DNA from: Paenibacillus sp. CC-CFT747
GTDB lineage: Bacteria > Bacillota > Bacilli > Paenibacillales > NBRC-103111
Assembly: GCA_030323305.1 (NCBI GenBank)
Contig: CP106741.1
Location: forward strand, 4,401,501-4,465,500
Length of the DNA stretch: 64,000 bases
Reading direction: 5' to 3'
A program made the position numbers and the translations under genes. Within the stretch, counting starts at the first letter, position 1, and the number at the start of each line of letters is the position of its first letter. The notes beneath the pieces are model-generated. The model made no database searches and was not told the origin of the DNA. It saw only the letters and a program-made list of their open reading frames with translations. Shown in pieces: positions 53,523-62,675 of the stretch.

Positions 53523-55238
53523 AGGAATAGGCGCCTCATCGGGAATCGCCATCGGAAGAGCCTACGTTCTTCCCGTTTTGGAATGGGACTTCCCCGACAA
53601 GATGGTCGATGTCACCGATCTGGCACTGGAGCTGGAGAAGCTTCATAACAGCATACGGTTCTCCAAAGGAGAGCTGGAAGCCATTAAGCAAGACATAAGC
53701 GAGCTCATCGGGGAGGAAGAATCCCACATTTTCAACGCCCATCTGGCCATTCTCGAGGATCCGATCTTCATCACCGAGGTTCGTTCGATCATGCAGAGGC
53801 AGTACAAGGCGGCTGAAGTAGCGGTAAAAGAAACCATCGACAAGTTCGTCAACATGTTTGACCTACTGGACGATGATTACATGAAGGAACGGGCGGCCGA
53901 CATCAAGGATGTGGGAAACCGGCTGCTGAAGCATCTGCTGGGCAACTTTCAGGACGCTTCCCCGCCGTTGGAGGAGCCTTACGTGCTGGTGGCCAAGGAA
54001 TTAACTCCTTCGCAGCTGGCGAATGTGAATCCGTCCGAGGTACTCGGGATCGTCACCTTCATGGGGGGATGACCTCTCATGCCGTTATCATGGCCCGGGC
54101 GATGGGGATCCCCTTCGTCGTCGGCATGGAAGGGAAGATCGAGCGCCCCATCCAGACGGGGGATTTCCTCATCGTGGATGGAGACGACGGAGTCGTCCTG
54201 ATTAACCCGGAACCCGCTCTTATCGAGGAGTACCGCAACCGGCATGTTAACCAGGTCGCCCGCCGGGAGATGCTTCAGGAGATTGTTGAGGTTCCGCCTG
54301 TAACCCGGGACGGCCGGCGGCTGGTGCTTAAAGCAAATATCAATTCCTTGAAGGAATTGGAACAGGCACTTAAGAACGGGGTTTCAAGCGTGGGGCTTTT
54401 CCGGACAGAGTTCATTTTCATGGATCGGAGCGTCATGCCTTCCGAAGAGGAGCAGATGGAGCTGTACAAGCAGGCGGCCGAGAGGCTTAACGGAAATTCA
54501 CTGGACATTAGGGCCCTTGATATCGGCGGGGACAAAATGGTCAGCTACCTGCCGCTTCCCGCGGAGGAGAATCCCTCCATGGGCTACCGGTCCATCCGGA
54601 TCCTGCTTGATCGGAAGGACCTGTTTAACACGCAGCTGAGAGCGGTTCTGCGGGCGAGCCTGCACGGGAATATCCGTTTGCTGTTTCCCATGATCTCCTC
54701 TCTGGACGAAGTGTGGAAGGCGAAGGAAGCGCTGGAGGAGGCCAAGAGGGAGCTGGAGAAGGAAGGAGTTCCTTACAACAAGGAAATCCCTATCGGCATC
54801 ATGATCGAAATCCCGGCTGCCGTGGCCATTGCGGACCTGCTGGCCCGTGAAGTCGACTTCTTCAGCATCGGGACGAACGACCTCGTCCAGTACGTGCTGG
54901 CGGTCGATCGGATGAATGAGTCGGTGGCCCATCTGTATGACCCTTTCCATCCCGCGGTGCTTAGAATGCTGCAAATGACCGTGGAAGCGGCCAAACGGCA
55001 TGGAATCCCTGTCAGTGTATGCGGAGAAATGGCGGGAGACCAGCGTGCTATCCCCCTGTGGCTTGGCCTGGGGATTGAGGAGATCAGCATGTCGGTCCAG
55101 TCGATTCTTCCCGTAAAGGACCGGCTGCTGAAATCGGATGGAGGCGAAAGTGCTTCCCTGTTGAGCCGTGCTTTAAATTGTCGGACCAGTGAAGAAATCC
55201 GCCAGCTGTTCCAATTTAACTCCTGCGAAACCGATTAA
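53515..55238 (+). CDS. ptsI: PTS enzyme I (single-base lesion)
   Basis: Phosphoenolpyruvate-protein phosphotransferase of about 574 residues. Phospho-His189 in GGMTSHAVIMAR, at the classical position, PEP-binding LRTEFIFMDR-like region (FRTEFIFMDR) and C-terminal SVCGEMAGD with the acid-base Cys. The frame breaks at G6 54063..54068; seven G joins VTFMGG to MTSHAV. It starts inside the EIICBA gene. No HPr gene (ptsH) is adjacent, so HPr must come from elsewhere. Confidence 0.95.
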
Positions 55239-55254
55239 AATGGAGGTATGTGAC

Positions 55255-55782
55255 ATGAAGCTTCAAGGAAGCCGTGTTCTGGCTTTTGTGGATGAAGAGT
55301 TTGAAGATTTGGAAATGTGGTACCCGGTTCTCCGTTTACGGGAGGAAGGAGCCGAGGTGGTGGTAGCCGGTCCCAAAGCCAAGACCGTTTATCATGGCAA
55401 ATACGGGGTGCCGCTGCAAGCCGACATAGCCTTTGAAGAAGCCGATTCCGAGGAATACGACGGCTTGTATGTGCCGGGCGGCTGGGCTCCGGACAAGCTC
55501 CGCCGTTATGCTCCGGTCCTTCAGCTGACGAAGAACTTTCATGCGGCATCGAAGCCGATCGGCCAAATTTGCCACGCCGGATGGGTCCTCATCTCGGCCA
55601 AAATTGTAGACGGGTATACGATGACCTCGACGCCCGGAATCCGGGACGATCTGGAGAATGCGGGAGCCGCCTGGGTGGACGAAGAAGTGGTGGTGGACCG
55701 GAATATCGTCTCGGGACGCCGTCCGCCGGATCTTCCCGCTTTCATGAGGGAATTCATCTCCCTGCTTGCCGCCCGTAAGTAA
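55255..55782 (+). CDS. DJ-1/PfpI family protein
   Basis: PfpI-type protein of 175 residues with the nucleophile elbow GQICHAGW and YVPGGWAPDKLRRY. Members are proteases, glyoxalases or deglycases; activity here is not decided. GGAGGT before ATG 55255, 17 bp after ptsI, so likely in the same transcript. No lesion. Confidence 0.9.
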   Translation: MKLQGSRVLAFVDEEFEDLEMWYPVLRLREEGAEVVVAGPKAKTVYHGKYGVPLQADIAFEEADSEEYDGLYVPGGWAPDKLRRYAPVLQLTKNFHAASKPIGQICHAGWVLISAKIVDGYTMTSTPGIRDDLENAGAAWVDEEVVVDRNIVSGRRPPDLPAFMREFISLLAARK

Positions 55783-55794
55783 GAGGCGGATGAC

Positions 55795-56241
55795 ATGAAG
55801 CGTTACGCTGCCCTGCTGCCCTGCCTGATCATGATGGGCCTAATCTTCTATTTCTCTTCCCGTACGGGGGATGAACTGGATTCGGTTCTTCCTTTCTTCC
55901 AATATCTGTTTCCCGGCATGAAAGGATTTGACAGCGGGCATTTTGTCGCTTATTTTCTTCTGGCTCTGACCTATTTGTGGGCGTTTCGGACGCCGCGGCC
56001 TCCCTGGGGAGTGAAGGCGGCGGTAGTCCTCCTATGTCTCGTCTATGGGGTCACCGATGAATTTCATCAAATGTTTGTTCCCAAGCGCAGCCCGGATTTT
56101 CACGATCTGCGCAACGACGGCATAGGAGCGGCTCTGGCGATGCTGTTCGTCTCCTTGCCTCCTGTGGCGAAGGCCTATGCCAAGCTCCACTATTCCACTA
56201 AATCCCATACCGCAAAAGAAGGATTTTCCCAGAGGAAGTAG
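55795..56241 (+). CDS. VanZ-like membrane protein
   Basis: VanZ-family protein of 148 residues with about four membrane segments and the signature YGVTDEFHQMFVPKRSPDFH followed by DLRNDGIGAALAML. The biochemical role is unclear; some relatives affect teicoplanin sensitivity. Follows the PfpI gene by 12 bp. No lesion. Confidence 0.9.
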   Translation: MKRYAALLPCLIMMGLIFYFSSRTGDELDSVLPFFQYLFPGMKGFDSGHFVAYFLLALTYLWAFRTPRPPWGVKAAVVLLCLVYGVTDEFHQMFVPKRSPDFHDLRNDGIGAALAMLFVSLPPVAKAYAKLHYSTKSHTAKEGFSQRK

Positions 56242-56291
56242 AAATTATCTAGAAATGTCATACGCTGTGGGATTTGAAGGAGTGGAATGTC

Positions 56292-56702
56292 GTGAACAAA
56301 CCTTGTCCATGCGGCCGCCGGATGCATATCAAGCTGCGGACGGTCATCTACCAGAACAAAGTGGAAATAGACAACGTTCCGATTTATTGCTGTGAAGAAT
56401 GCAGCCGGAGTGAGGTCTATCCCCCGGTCAAACCGAACCTGACAGGCTTTATAGGAACCCTTGGATCCGATCCCGGCCGGCGTCAGTACCAATTCAATGA
56501 AATGTGTGAGTTGGCGGATCTTATGAAGAAAGTGACCGAAAAAGAAAACCATCACCTTCCGGTGGAGAGGATTCTGGAAGACCGGATCAACGAGCTTCTG
56601 GATCTGCTTCTGCTCGCCCAGTCTTTGTCCGATCAAGCATGGGCCGAAGATATCCGCGGAAGACTTTCGCAAATTTCGAGCCATCATCCGGCCAAAGGAT
56701 GA
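56292..56702 (+). CDS. YgiT-type zinc-ribbon protein
   Basis: A protein of 136 residues starting at GTG 56292 (AAGGAG upstream). The N-terminal zinc ribbon has PCPCG and YCCEECSRSEVYPP; the rest is helical and acidic (LEDRINELLDLLLLAQSLS). Such domains occur in toxin-antitoxin antitoxins and in small DNA-binding proteins; no toxin gene adjoins it. Function unknown. No lesion. Confidence 0.75.
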   Translation: MNKPCPCGRRMHIKLRTVIYQNKVEIDNVPIYCCEECSRSEVYPPVKPNLTGFIGTLGSDPGRRQYQFNEMCELADLMKKVTEKENHHLPVERILEDRINELLDLLLLAQSLSDQAWAEDIRGRLSQISSHHPAKG

Positions 56703-56725
56703 ACAAAATCGCTCTTTTTCTACCC

Positions 56726-56752
56726 AAGCCGCCTTCAAAAGTGGCTTTTTTT
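56726..56752 (+). terminator. Rho-independent terminator before ccpA
   Basis: AAGCCGC and GTGGCTT pair with one wobble around CTTCAAAA, followed by T7. The remainder of 56753..56943 holds the ccpA upstream region; no convincing -35/-10 pair was identified. Confidence 0.75.
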
Positions 56753-56943
56753 CTTTTTTTGTTAGTATTAGTCCAAACCTACCCAACCCCCGTCAAGCGG
56801 AAATATCCGGCATAATGGGGCAGGGTACTGATGTAAGCTTACCGGACAGGGCTTGTCATTGCGTAAAGCTGTCTTTTGTCGTATCATGTTTCTAATGCAG
56901 AGAAGAACGACAATCAAATTAAGACAAATTGGAGAGAGTTAAC

Positions 56944-57951
56944 GTGACCGTAACCATTTATGATGTAGCTCGCGAAGCCGGGGTGTCGATGGCCACCGTC
57001 TCCCGTGTAGTCAACAACAATCCGAACGTGAAACCGCAAACCCGCAAGAAGGTGTTCGAAGCGATCGAACGGCTTGGGTACCGCCCGAATGCGGTAGCCC
57101 GCGGTTTGGCAAGCAAGAAGACGACCACCGTTGGAGTGGTCATTCCGGATATTTCGAACAACAACTATGCCGAGGTGGCGCGGGGGATTGAAGATATCGC
57201 GACCATGTACCACTACAATATTATTCTGTGTAATGCCGACAAGAAGAAAGAGAAGGAGATCCGCGTCATCAACACCCTGCTGGAGAAGCAGGTGGACGGG
57301 CTGTTGTTCATGGGCGGAACGGTGACGGAGGAGCATATGGAAGCTTTCCGCACGTCCTCGGTGCCGGTGGTGCTTTGTGCCACATCCGATGAGAACAACG
57401 CCATGCCGGGAGTGGATATCGACCACGAGAAGGCGGCTTTTGACGCGGTCAGCGTCCTTATTGCGAACGGCCACCAGAAGATCGGCATGATCAGCGGGAC
57501 GCTGGAGGATCCGGCTAACGGCTTTGCCCGTTACAACGGCTACAAGAAGGCGCTGGAGAAGGCCGGCATTCCTTTCCGCGAGGATTATGTAAGGGTCGGC
57601 AACTATCGTTATGAATCGGGAATGGAAGCGATGAACTACTTCCTTTCGCTGGAAGACCGCCCTACGGCCATCTTCGCCGCAACGGATGAAATGGCCATCG
57701 GAGCCATACATAAGATCCAGGACCAAGGATTGAGGGTGCCCGAGGATATCTCCGTGATGGGTGTGGACAACAGCCGCATGGCCTCGATGGTTCGCCCTAA
57801 GCTGTCAACCGCGGCTCAACCCATGTATGACATCGGGGCAGTTTCGATGCGGCTTCTGACTAAGCTTATGAATAAGGAAAATGTCGAGCAGGTCAAATAT
57901 GTTCTCTCTCACGAGATCATAAACCGTCAATCGGTGGCTCACCAAGCGTGA
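56944..57951 (+). CDS. ccpA: Catabolite control protein A
   Basis: CcpA, a LacI-family regulator of 335 residues: N-terminal [23 protein letters not shown], hinge [12 protein letters not shown], ligand domain with the HPr(Ser-P)-binding face ([40 protein letters not shown]). It binds cre sites to repress or activate carbon genes. GTG 56944 has GGAGAG upstream. The stop codon is inside its own terminator stem. cre-like sites occur in the window at acsA and the second importer. No lesion. Confidence 0.95.
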   Translation: MTVTIYDVAREAGVSMATVSRVVNNNPNVKPQTRKKVFEAIERLGYRPNAVARGLASKKTTTVGVVIPDISNNNYAEVARGIEDIATMYHYNIILCNADKKKEKEIRVINTLLEKQVDGLLFMGGTVTEEHMEAFRTSSVPVVLCATSDENNAMPGVDIDHEKAAFDAVSVLIANGHQKIGMISGTLEDPANGFARYNGYKKALEKAGIPFREDYVRVGNYRYESGMEAMNYFLSLEDRPTAIFAATDEMAIGAIHKIQDQGLRVPEDISVMGVDNSRMASMVRPKLSTAAQPMYDIGAVSMRLLTKLMNKENVEQVKYVLSHEIINRQSVAHQA

Positions 57952-57962
57952 GCCTTTTTTTA
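57936..57962 (+). terminator. ccpA terminator overlapping the stop codon
   Basis: GGCTCAC and GTGAGCC pair around a 5-base loop (57936..57954), followed by T7. The ccpA stop TGA (57949..57951) lies within the right arm. Confidence 0.92.
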
Positions 57963-58003
57963 CGTTTAGGCCTTTTGGCCGGCTGGAGAGGAGACTAACC
58001 GCG

Positions 58004-58705
58004 ATGACATATACAAAAGTAGGTCTGATTGGAGCCATGGTTGAGGAGATTGAGTTGTTCCATGAGCATATGAAGGAAGTGACCGAGCACGAGAAAGCCG
58101 GGATCACTTATTGGGAAGGCACGTTTCAAGGCAAGCCGGTGGTGCTGTGCCGGTCGGGAGTAGGCAAGGTCAATGCCGCCGTCTGCACGCAAATTTTGAT
58201 TGACCGCTTCGGGGTGGAGGCGGTTGTTTTTACCGGGGTGGCAGGGGCTTTGGATCCGTCGCTTGAGATCGGAGATATTGTGATTTCCACCGAATGCTTG
58301 CAGCATGACATGGATGTGCGGGCCTTGGGCTTTGAGAGAGGGGTTATTCCGTTCGCAGAGGCTTCGGTCTTCCCGGCCGACCCTGGACTTTCCGACAAGG
58401 CCTATGAGGTGAGCGAGTCCCTCTTCGAAGGAAGAACCAAGCGCGGACGTGTGCTTTCCGGCGACCAGTTTATCGCAAGCCGTGAGACGGTAGCCGAGCT
58501 TCACCGGGAGCTTAACGGAGCCTGCACGGAGATGGAAGGGGCATCCGTCGCCCAAGTGTGCCACATGAATGGAGTTCCTTTCGTGATCCTCCGTTCCATG
58601 TCGGACAAAGCGGACGGCTCCGCGCACATCAACTTCCCCGAATTTACCAAGCAGGCTTCCCTTCATTCCTACCGCATTGTGGAAGGGCTTGTGGGGAAGA
58701 TATAA
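58004..58705 (+). CDS. mtnN: 5'-methylthioadenosine/S-adenosylhomocysteine nucleosidase
   Basis: MtnN (Pfs), 233 residues, hydrolyses MTA and SAH to adenine and thio-sugars. Glu in MVEEIELF at the N terminus, GVAGALDPSLEIGDIVIST, CTEMEGASVAQVCH with the ribose Glu, and the catalytic Asp in RSMSDKADG. Starts 52 bp after ccpA with GGAGAGGAG upstream. No lesion. Confidence 0.96.
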   Translation: MTYTKVGLIGAMVEEIELFHEHMKEVTEHEKAGITYWEGTFQGKPVVLCRSGVGKVNAAVCTQILIDRFGVEAVVFTGVAGALDPSLEIGDIVISTECLQHDMDVRALGFERGVIPFAEASVFPADPGLSDKAYEVSESLFEGRTKRGRVLSGDQFIASRETVAELHRELNGACTEMEGASVAQVCHMNGVPFVILRSMSDKADGSAHINFPEFTKQASLHSYRIVEGLVGKI

Positions 58706-58718
58706 GCAGCAGTCGAGG

Positions 58719-58756
58719 AAAAACAAGCCATAAAAACAAGCCATAAAAACAAGCCG
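58719..58756. repeat. Three 13-bp direct repeats
   Basis: AAAAACAAGCCAT occurs twice and AAAAACAAGCCG once, in tandem, between the mtnN stop and its terminator. Likely slippage; no function inferred. Confidence 0.85.
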
Positions 58757-58794
58757 TCTGGCAGAGAGTCGAACTCTTGCCCGGCGGCTTTTTG
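58751..58794. terminator. Bidirectional terminator between mtnN and acuC
   Basis: AAGCCG and CGGCTT close a hairpin with an inner AGAGT-cga-ACTCT stem, followed by T4-5 on the right; the left A tracts serve the leftward acuC transcript. Confidence 0.8.
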
Positions 58795-58813
58795 TTGTGA
58801 ATCCAAAGGGTTA

Positions 58814-59994
58814 CTATTTGTTCAAGTATAGCATGGCGAGCTCTTTGGTTACTTTATTCTTGGCCGTGATGTCGATCCGCCGGGGCATCGGCGTCCAGCA
58901 CTCCACCGGATCCAGCCAAGTCGGAGGAAGCTCGACAGGACTTTCGGGCTGCCAGCGGTCCAGCCACTCTTGGGGCAGGGAAGCTTCGGATTCTCCTCCA
59001 GCTGCTTCAGCAGAGGGTGATCGGTCATCGTAAGCCAGACGAGGCTCCACGCCCGGGGGACGACCCTCCACAGGTCATAGCCTCCGCCGCCGAGAGCAAT
59101 CCACCGGCCGCCGCACCAGGTGTGGGCCAGCTTATGAATGAGGGCGGGCATTTCCTTGTAAATTCTCATGCTGCAGTGCACATGGGCGAGCGGGTCGAAG
59201 GCGTGAGCATCACAGCCATGCTGCGAAACGATGACATCGGGCCGGAAGGTGGCCGCCGTCCGCTCCAGCGCCTCCTCGAAGCATTCCATCCACGAATCAT
59301 CCTCGGTATACGGCTCGACCGGCAGGTTGACGCTGAAGCCGAAGCCTTCTCCTTCACCGCGTTCCGGAACGCCTCCCGTTCCCGGGAACAAGTATTTTCC
59401 CGTCTCGTGAATGGAAAAGGTGCAGACGTCCGGGTCCGAATAGAAGGACCATTGGACCCCGTCTCCGTGATGGACATCGGTGTCGATATAGAGCACCCTA
59501 GCCTGGTATTCCTTCTTCAGGTGAGCGATGGCGATGGAGGCATCGTTGTACACGCAGAAGCCGGCGCCCTGATTCCGAAGCGCGTGATGAAGGCCTCCGC
59601 CCAGGTGAAGGGCATGCTTGGTTTCGCCTTTCATAACCAGATCGGCAGCAAGCAGCGAGCCTCCCACGACATGAGAGGTAATCTCATGCATGCGCGGAAA
59701 GAAGGGGGTATCCTCCGTCCGCAGGCCGTACCGCTCGGCTGCACTTAGCCACGGTTCCCGGGGAGAAGGGCAGCTAAGCTCGCGAACGGCTTGGATGTAT
59801 TCTTCCGAATGGACCAACAGAAGCTTCTCGGCTTCTGCAGTTATAGGCTTCCGCAGGGCTTCTTCCGGCAGGGCACCCATGCGGTTCAGAAGATCGACCG
59901 TCAGGTCGAGTCTTTTTTGATTAAAGGGATGCTCGTCGTTAAATCGGTAATCGCTTTCCTCGGGATCGTATATGAAAACGGATGCATCTTTCAC
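58814..59994 (-). CDS. acuC: Acetoin utilization deacetylase AcuC (lesion near 3' end)
   Basis: Class I histone-deacetylase family enzyme of about 393 residues that removes acetyl groups from acetylated lysine, in Bacillus from acetyl-CoA synthetase. Zn and active-site residues in LHLGGGLHHALRN, GFCVYNDASIA and IDTDVHHGDGV, with LGGGGY near the end. The frame breaks at GGG 58978..58980 on the plus strand; four G joins NPKLPLPQEWLDRWQPE to the C terminus. Downstream of acuA in the same direction with a 79-bp gap. Counteracts AcuA. Confidence 0.95.
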
Positions 59995-60073
59995 CGGAAA
60001 TTCCTCCTAAAGGATAACAACGCTCCTGTCTACCATAACATAAAAACCGCAAAAGGGGCAGGCCCCCTGACGT

Positions 60074-60706
60074 TTAATACATAAACCGCTGCTGAAAACG
60101 CACCTTGTCGAACTGTTCTACGGAAGAAATCGGAACATCCTTGCCGATTCGGACCATAAGGCAGTTGGCGGGATGCGAGCAGATTTCGGGATCGTCGGTG
60201 GCAAACCAGACCATATCCACATTCTTCATGAGGTCCTCCATCATTTTCCGGTAGTCCCATATGGACAAGCCGCTGGATTGAAGATCCCAGTGCCAGTAAT
60301 ATTCGGTTGTAAAAACAATGACATTCTCCAACTGTTCGTCCCGGAAGGCGAGCTTGATCAGCTCTTTGGCTATCCCAAGTCCTCGGTATTCGTTGGCCAC
60401 CTCTACGGCGCCCAATTCAATAAGATCTTCCATGTTCCCCTGTGACCAGCGCTCCATCTCATCCGGATAATGGAAGGTAACGTAGCCGACAATGGTTTCC
60501 CCATCACGGGCAAGGATGATCCGCCCTTCCGGAAGACCGGCAATTTCCACCAGCGCCTCCTGCTGATCCTTTGGACGGCGGAAGGCATCCAGGTCCCGGT
60601 GCATAACGAGGCGGGAAACCTTCTCCGCCGGCACCGGCCCTTCGAGAACGACTTCTTTATTTTTACCATGCAGGGTCATCGTTTGATACCGTTTAACATG
60701 CTCCAT
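60074..60706 (-). CDS. acuA: GNAT protein acetyltransferase AcuA
   Basis: A GNAT-family protein of 210 residues matching AcuA, which acetylates a lysine in AcsA to inactivate it. Acetyl-CoA motif in VEVANEYRGLGIAKELIKLA; also YWHWDLQSSGLSIWDYRKMM. Divergent from acsA; followed by acuC. No acuB gene lies between, unlike in Bacillus subtilis. No lesion. Confidence 0.93.
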   Translation of the reverse strand: MEHVKRYQTMTLHGKNKEVVLEGPVPAEKVSRLVMHRDLDAFRRPKDQQEALVEIAGLPEGRIILARDGETIVGYVTFHYPDEMERWSQGNMEDLIELGAVEVANEYRGLGIAKELIKLAFRDEQLENVIVFTTEYYWHWDLQSSGLSIWDYRKMMEDLMKNVDMVWFATDDPEICSHPANCLMVRIGKDVPISSVEQFDKVRFQQRFMY

Positions 60707-60792
60707 AGGTGATTGGCCCCTTTATTTGGCTTATACCTACTTATAACAAACTTTTGCGACGATTAAAAGAAATAGGCTTACCGTAAGCGCTA

Positions 60793-60843
60793 TGCTATAA
60801 TAGAAGTGCGAAAAACGTCACAATTCTGATGTAAGCGTTTAAT
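60793..60843 (+). promoter_or_regulatory. acsA promoter (extended -10) with downstream cre site
   Basis: TGC-TATAAT is an extended -10 box at 60793..60801, without a good -35 box. TGTAAGCGTTTAAT at 60830..60843 matches 12 of 14 cre positions, placed where bound CcpA would block early transcription, as for the Bacillus acsA gene. The start ATG is at 60868. Confidence 0.72.
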
Positions 60844-60867
60844 ATCGAAAGAAAGCAGGGATAGAGG

Positions 60868-62589
60868 ATGGAGCAAACGAATTCGGAAATCGTACCGGTA
60901 ACCGCGGACCGGAGCAACCTGGGAAACTATAACGAGGCCAGGCAGAATTTCAGCTGGGAAGAGGTTGAAAAAGACTTTTCCTGGTCGACAACGGGGAAAG
61001 TAAATGCGGCTTACGAGGCTATTGACCGTCACGCGGAATCGGGACGGAAAGATAAAGTAGCGCTGTATTATTCGGACAATACGCGTGACGAGCAGTATAC
61101 ATATGAGCAAATGAAGCGCCAGTCGAACAAATTTGGAAACGTTCTCCGCAAAATGGGCATCCAAAAGGAGACCGCGTGTTCATCTTCATGCCAAGAACGC
61201 CTGAGCTGTACTTCTCGCTTCTCGGAGCCATCAAGATCGGAGCGGTGGTGGGTCCGCTTTTGAAGCCTTCATGGAGACGGCGGTCAAGGACCGGCTCGAG
61301 GACAGCGGAGCGGCAGCCATCATCACTACGCCTTCCCAGCTCTCCCGCGTGCCGGTTGCGGATCTCCCGGAGCTGAAGCATGTGATCCTCGTGGGGATTC
61401 GCCTGAGCTTGCGGAAGGCCAGTACGACTTCCACAAAGAAATGGAGCAGGCTTCGGATGAGCTGGAGATTGAATGGGTGGACCGTGAGGACGGTCTTCTG
61501 ATACATTATACCTCCGGGTCGACCGGCAAGCCGAAAGGCGTGTTCCATGTCCATAACGCCATGGTCCAGCATTATTACACCGGCAAGATCGTTCTGGATC
61601 TCCGGGAAGACGATGTGTACTGGTGTACGGCTGACCCGGGCTGGGTAACGGGAACATCCTATGGAATTTTCGCTCCTTGGCTGAACGGAGCCACCAACGT
61701 GATCCGCGGCGGCCGCTTCAGCCCGCAGGATTGGTACCAGACAATTGCACGTTACAACATTTCGGTTTGGTACAGCGCTCCGACGGCTTTCCGTATGCTG
61801 ATGGGAGCCGGAGACGATGTGGTTGAACAGTTTGACCTTTCCTCACTCCGTCATGTCCTTAGCGTAGGCGAGCCGCTCAACCCGGAAGTCGTACGCTGGG
61901 GGCTTAAGGTCTACAACCAGCGTATTCACGATACGTGGTGGATGACGGAAACGGGCGGCCAGCTCATCTGCAACTACCCTTCGATGGAGATCAAGCCGGG
62001 CTCCATGGGCAAGCCGATTCCGGGCGTTGAGGCGGCCATCGTGGACGATGCGGGCAACGTGCTTCCGCCGTTCCGGATGGGCAATCTGGCCATCAAGACC
62101 CCTTGGCCGTCGATGATGCGCAAAATCTGGAACAATCCGGCCAAGTACGAGGAGTATTTCCGCTTGCAGGGCTGGTACATCTCCGGCGACTCCGCCTATC
62201 AGGATGAGGACGGGTATTTCTGGTTCCAGGGACGAATTGACGACGTGATCAACACGTCCGGCGAGCGCGTCGGCCCGTTCGAGGTGGAAAGCAAGCTGGT
62301 CGAGCATCCTGCCGTCGCCGAAGCCGGTGTCATCGGCAAGCCGGATCCTCTCCGCGGAGAGGTCATCAAGGCGTTCATCTCCCTGCGGGAAGGATTCGAG
62401 CCGTCCGATGAGCTGAAAGCCGATATTGCCAAGTTCGTCAAAGTAGGCCTTTCCGCTCATGCCGCACCGAGAGAGATTGAGTTCAAGGATAAGCTTCCCA
62501 AAACGCGCAGCGGTAAGATCATGCGCCGGGTTCTGAAGGCTTGGGAGCTGAACCTTCCGACCGGAGACCTCTCGACCATCGAGGACTAA
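60868..62589 (+). CDS. acsA: Acetyl-CoA synthetase (three lesions)
   Basis: AMP-forming acetyl-CoA ligase of about 574 residues. Motifs: YTSGSTGKPKGVFHVHNAM (P-loop), TWWMTETGG, and the C-terminal TRSGKIMRR with the lysine that AcuA acetylates. Frame breaks at GG 61167..61168, TTTT 61258..61261 and GGGG 61393..61396; repair gives KGDRVFIFMPRTPE, GPLFEAFMETAVKD and VGDSPELAEGQYDF. Ribosome site AGAAAGCAGGG. Regulated by CcpA (cre) and by the AcuA/AcuC pair encoded divergently. Confidence 0.95.
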
Positions 62590-62621
62590 TCTACATCCTA
62601 AATAAGACCTGACCTTAAATA

Positions 62622-62660
62622 AGACCCCGCCGTTCCGGAATGTCCGAAACGGCGGGGTCT
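62622..62660. terminator. Terminator between acsA and the PBP gene
   Basis: A long GC-rich hairpin: GACCCCGCCGTT pairs with AACGGCGGGGTC, with inner CGG/CCG pairs, followed by TTGTT. It lies between two convergent genes and can serve both. Confidence 0.9.
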
Positions 62661-62675
62661 TGTTATGGCATGCCT

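Noticed and set aside
56292..56702. Antitoxin of a toxin-antitoxin pair
   Set aside because: The zinc ribbon is of the YgiT type, but no HTH domain and no adjacent toxin-sized gene are present.
60050..60070. Attenuator hairpin between acuA and acuC
   Set aside because: GGGG/CCCC arms with a 4-base loop and T4 on the minus strand are too short to claim as a terminator.
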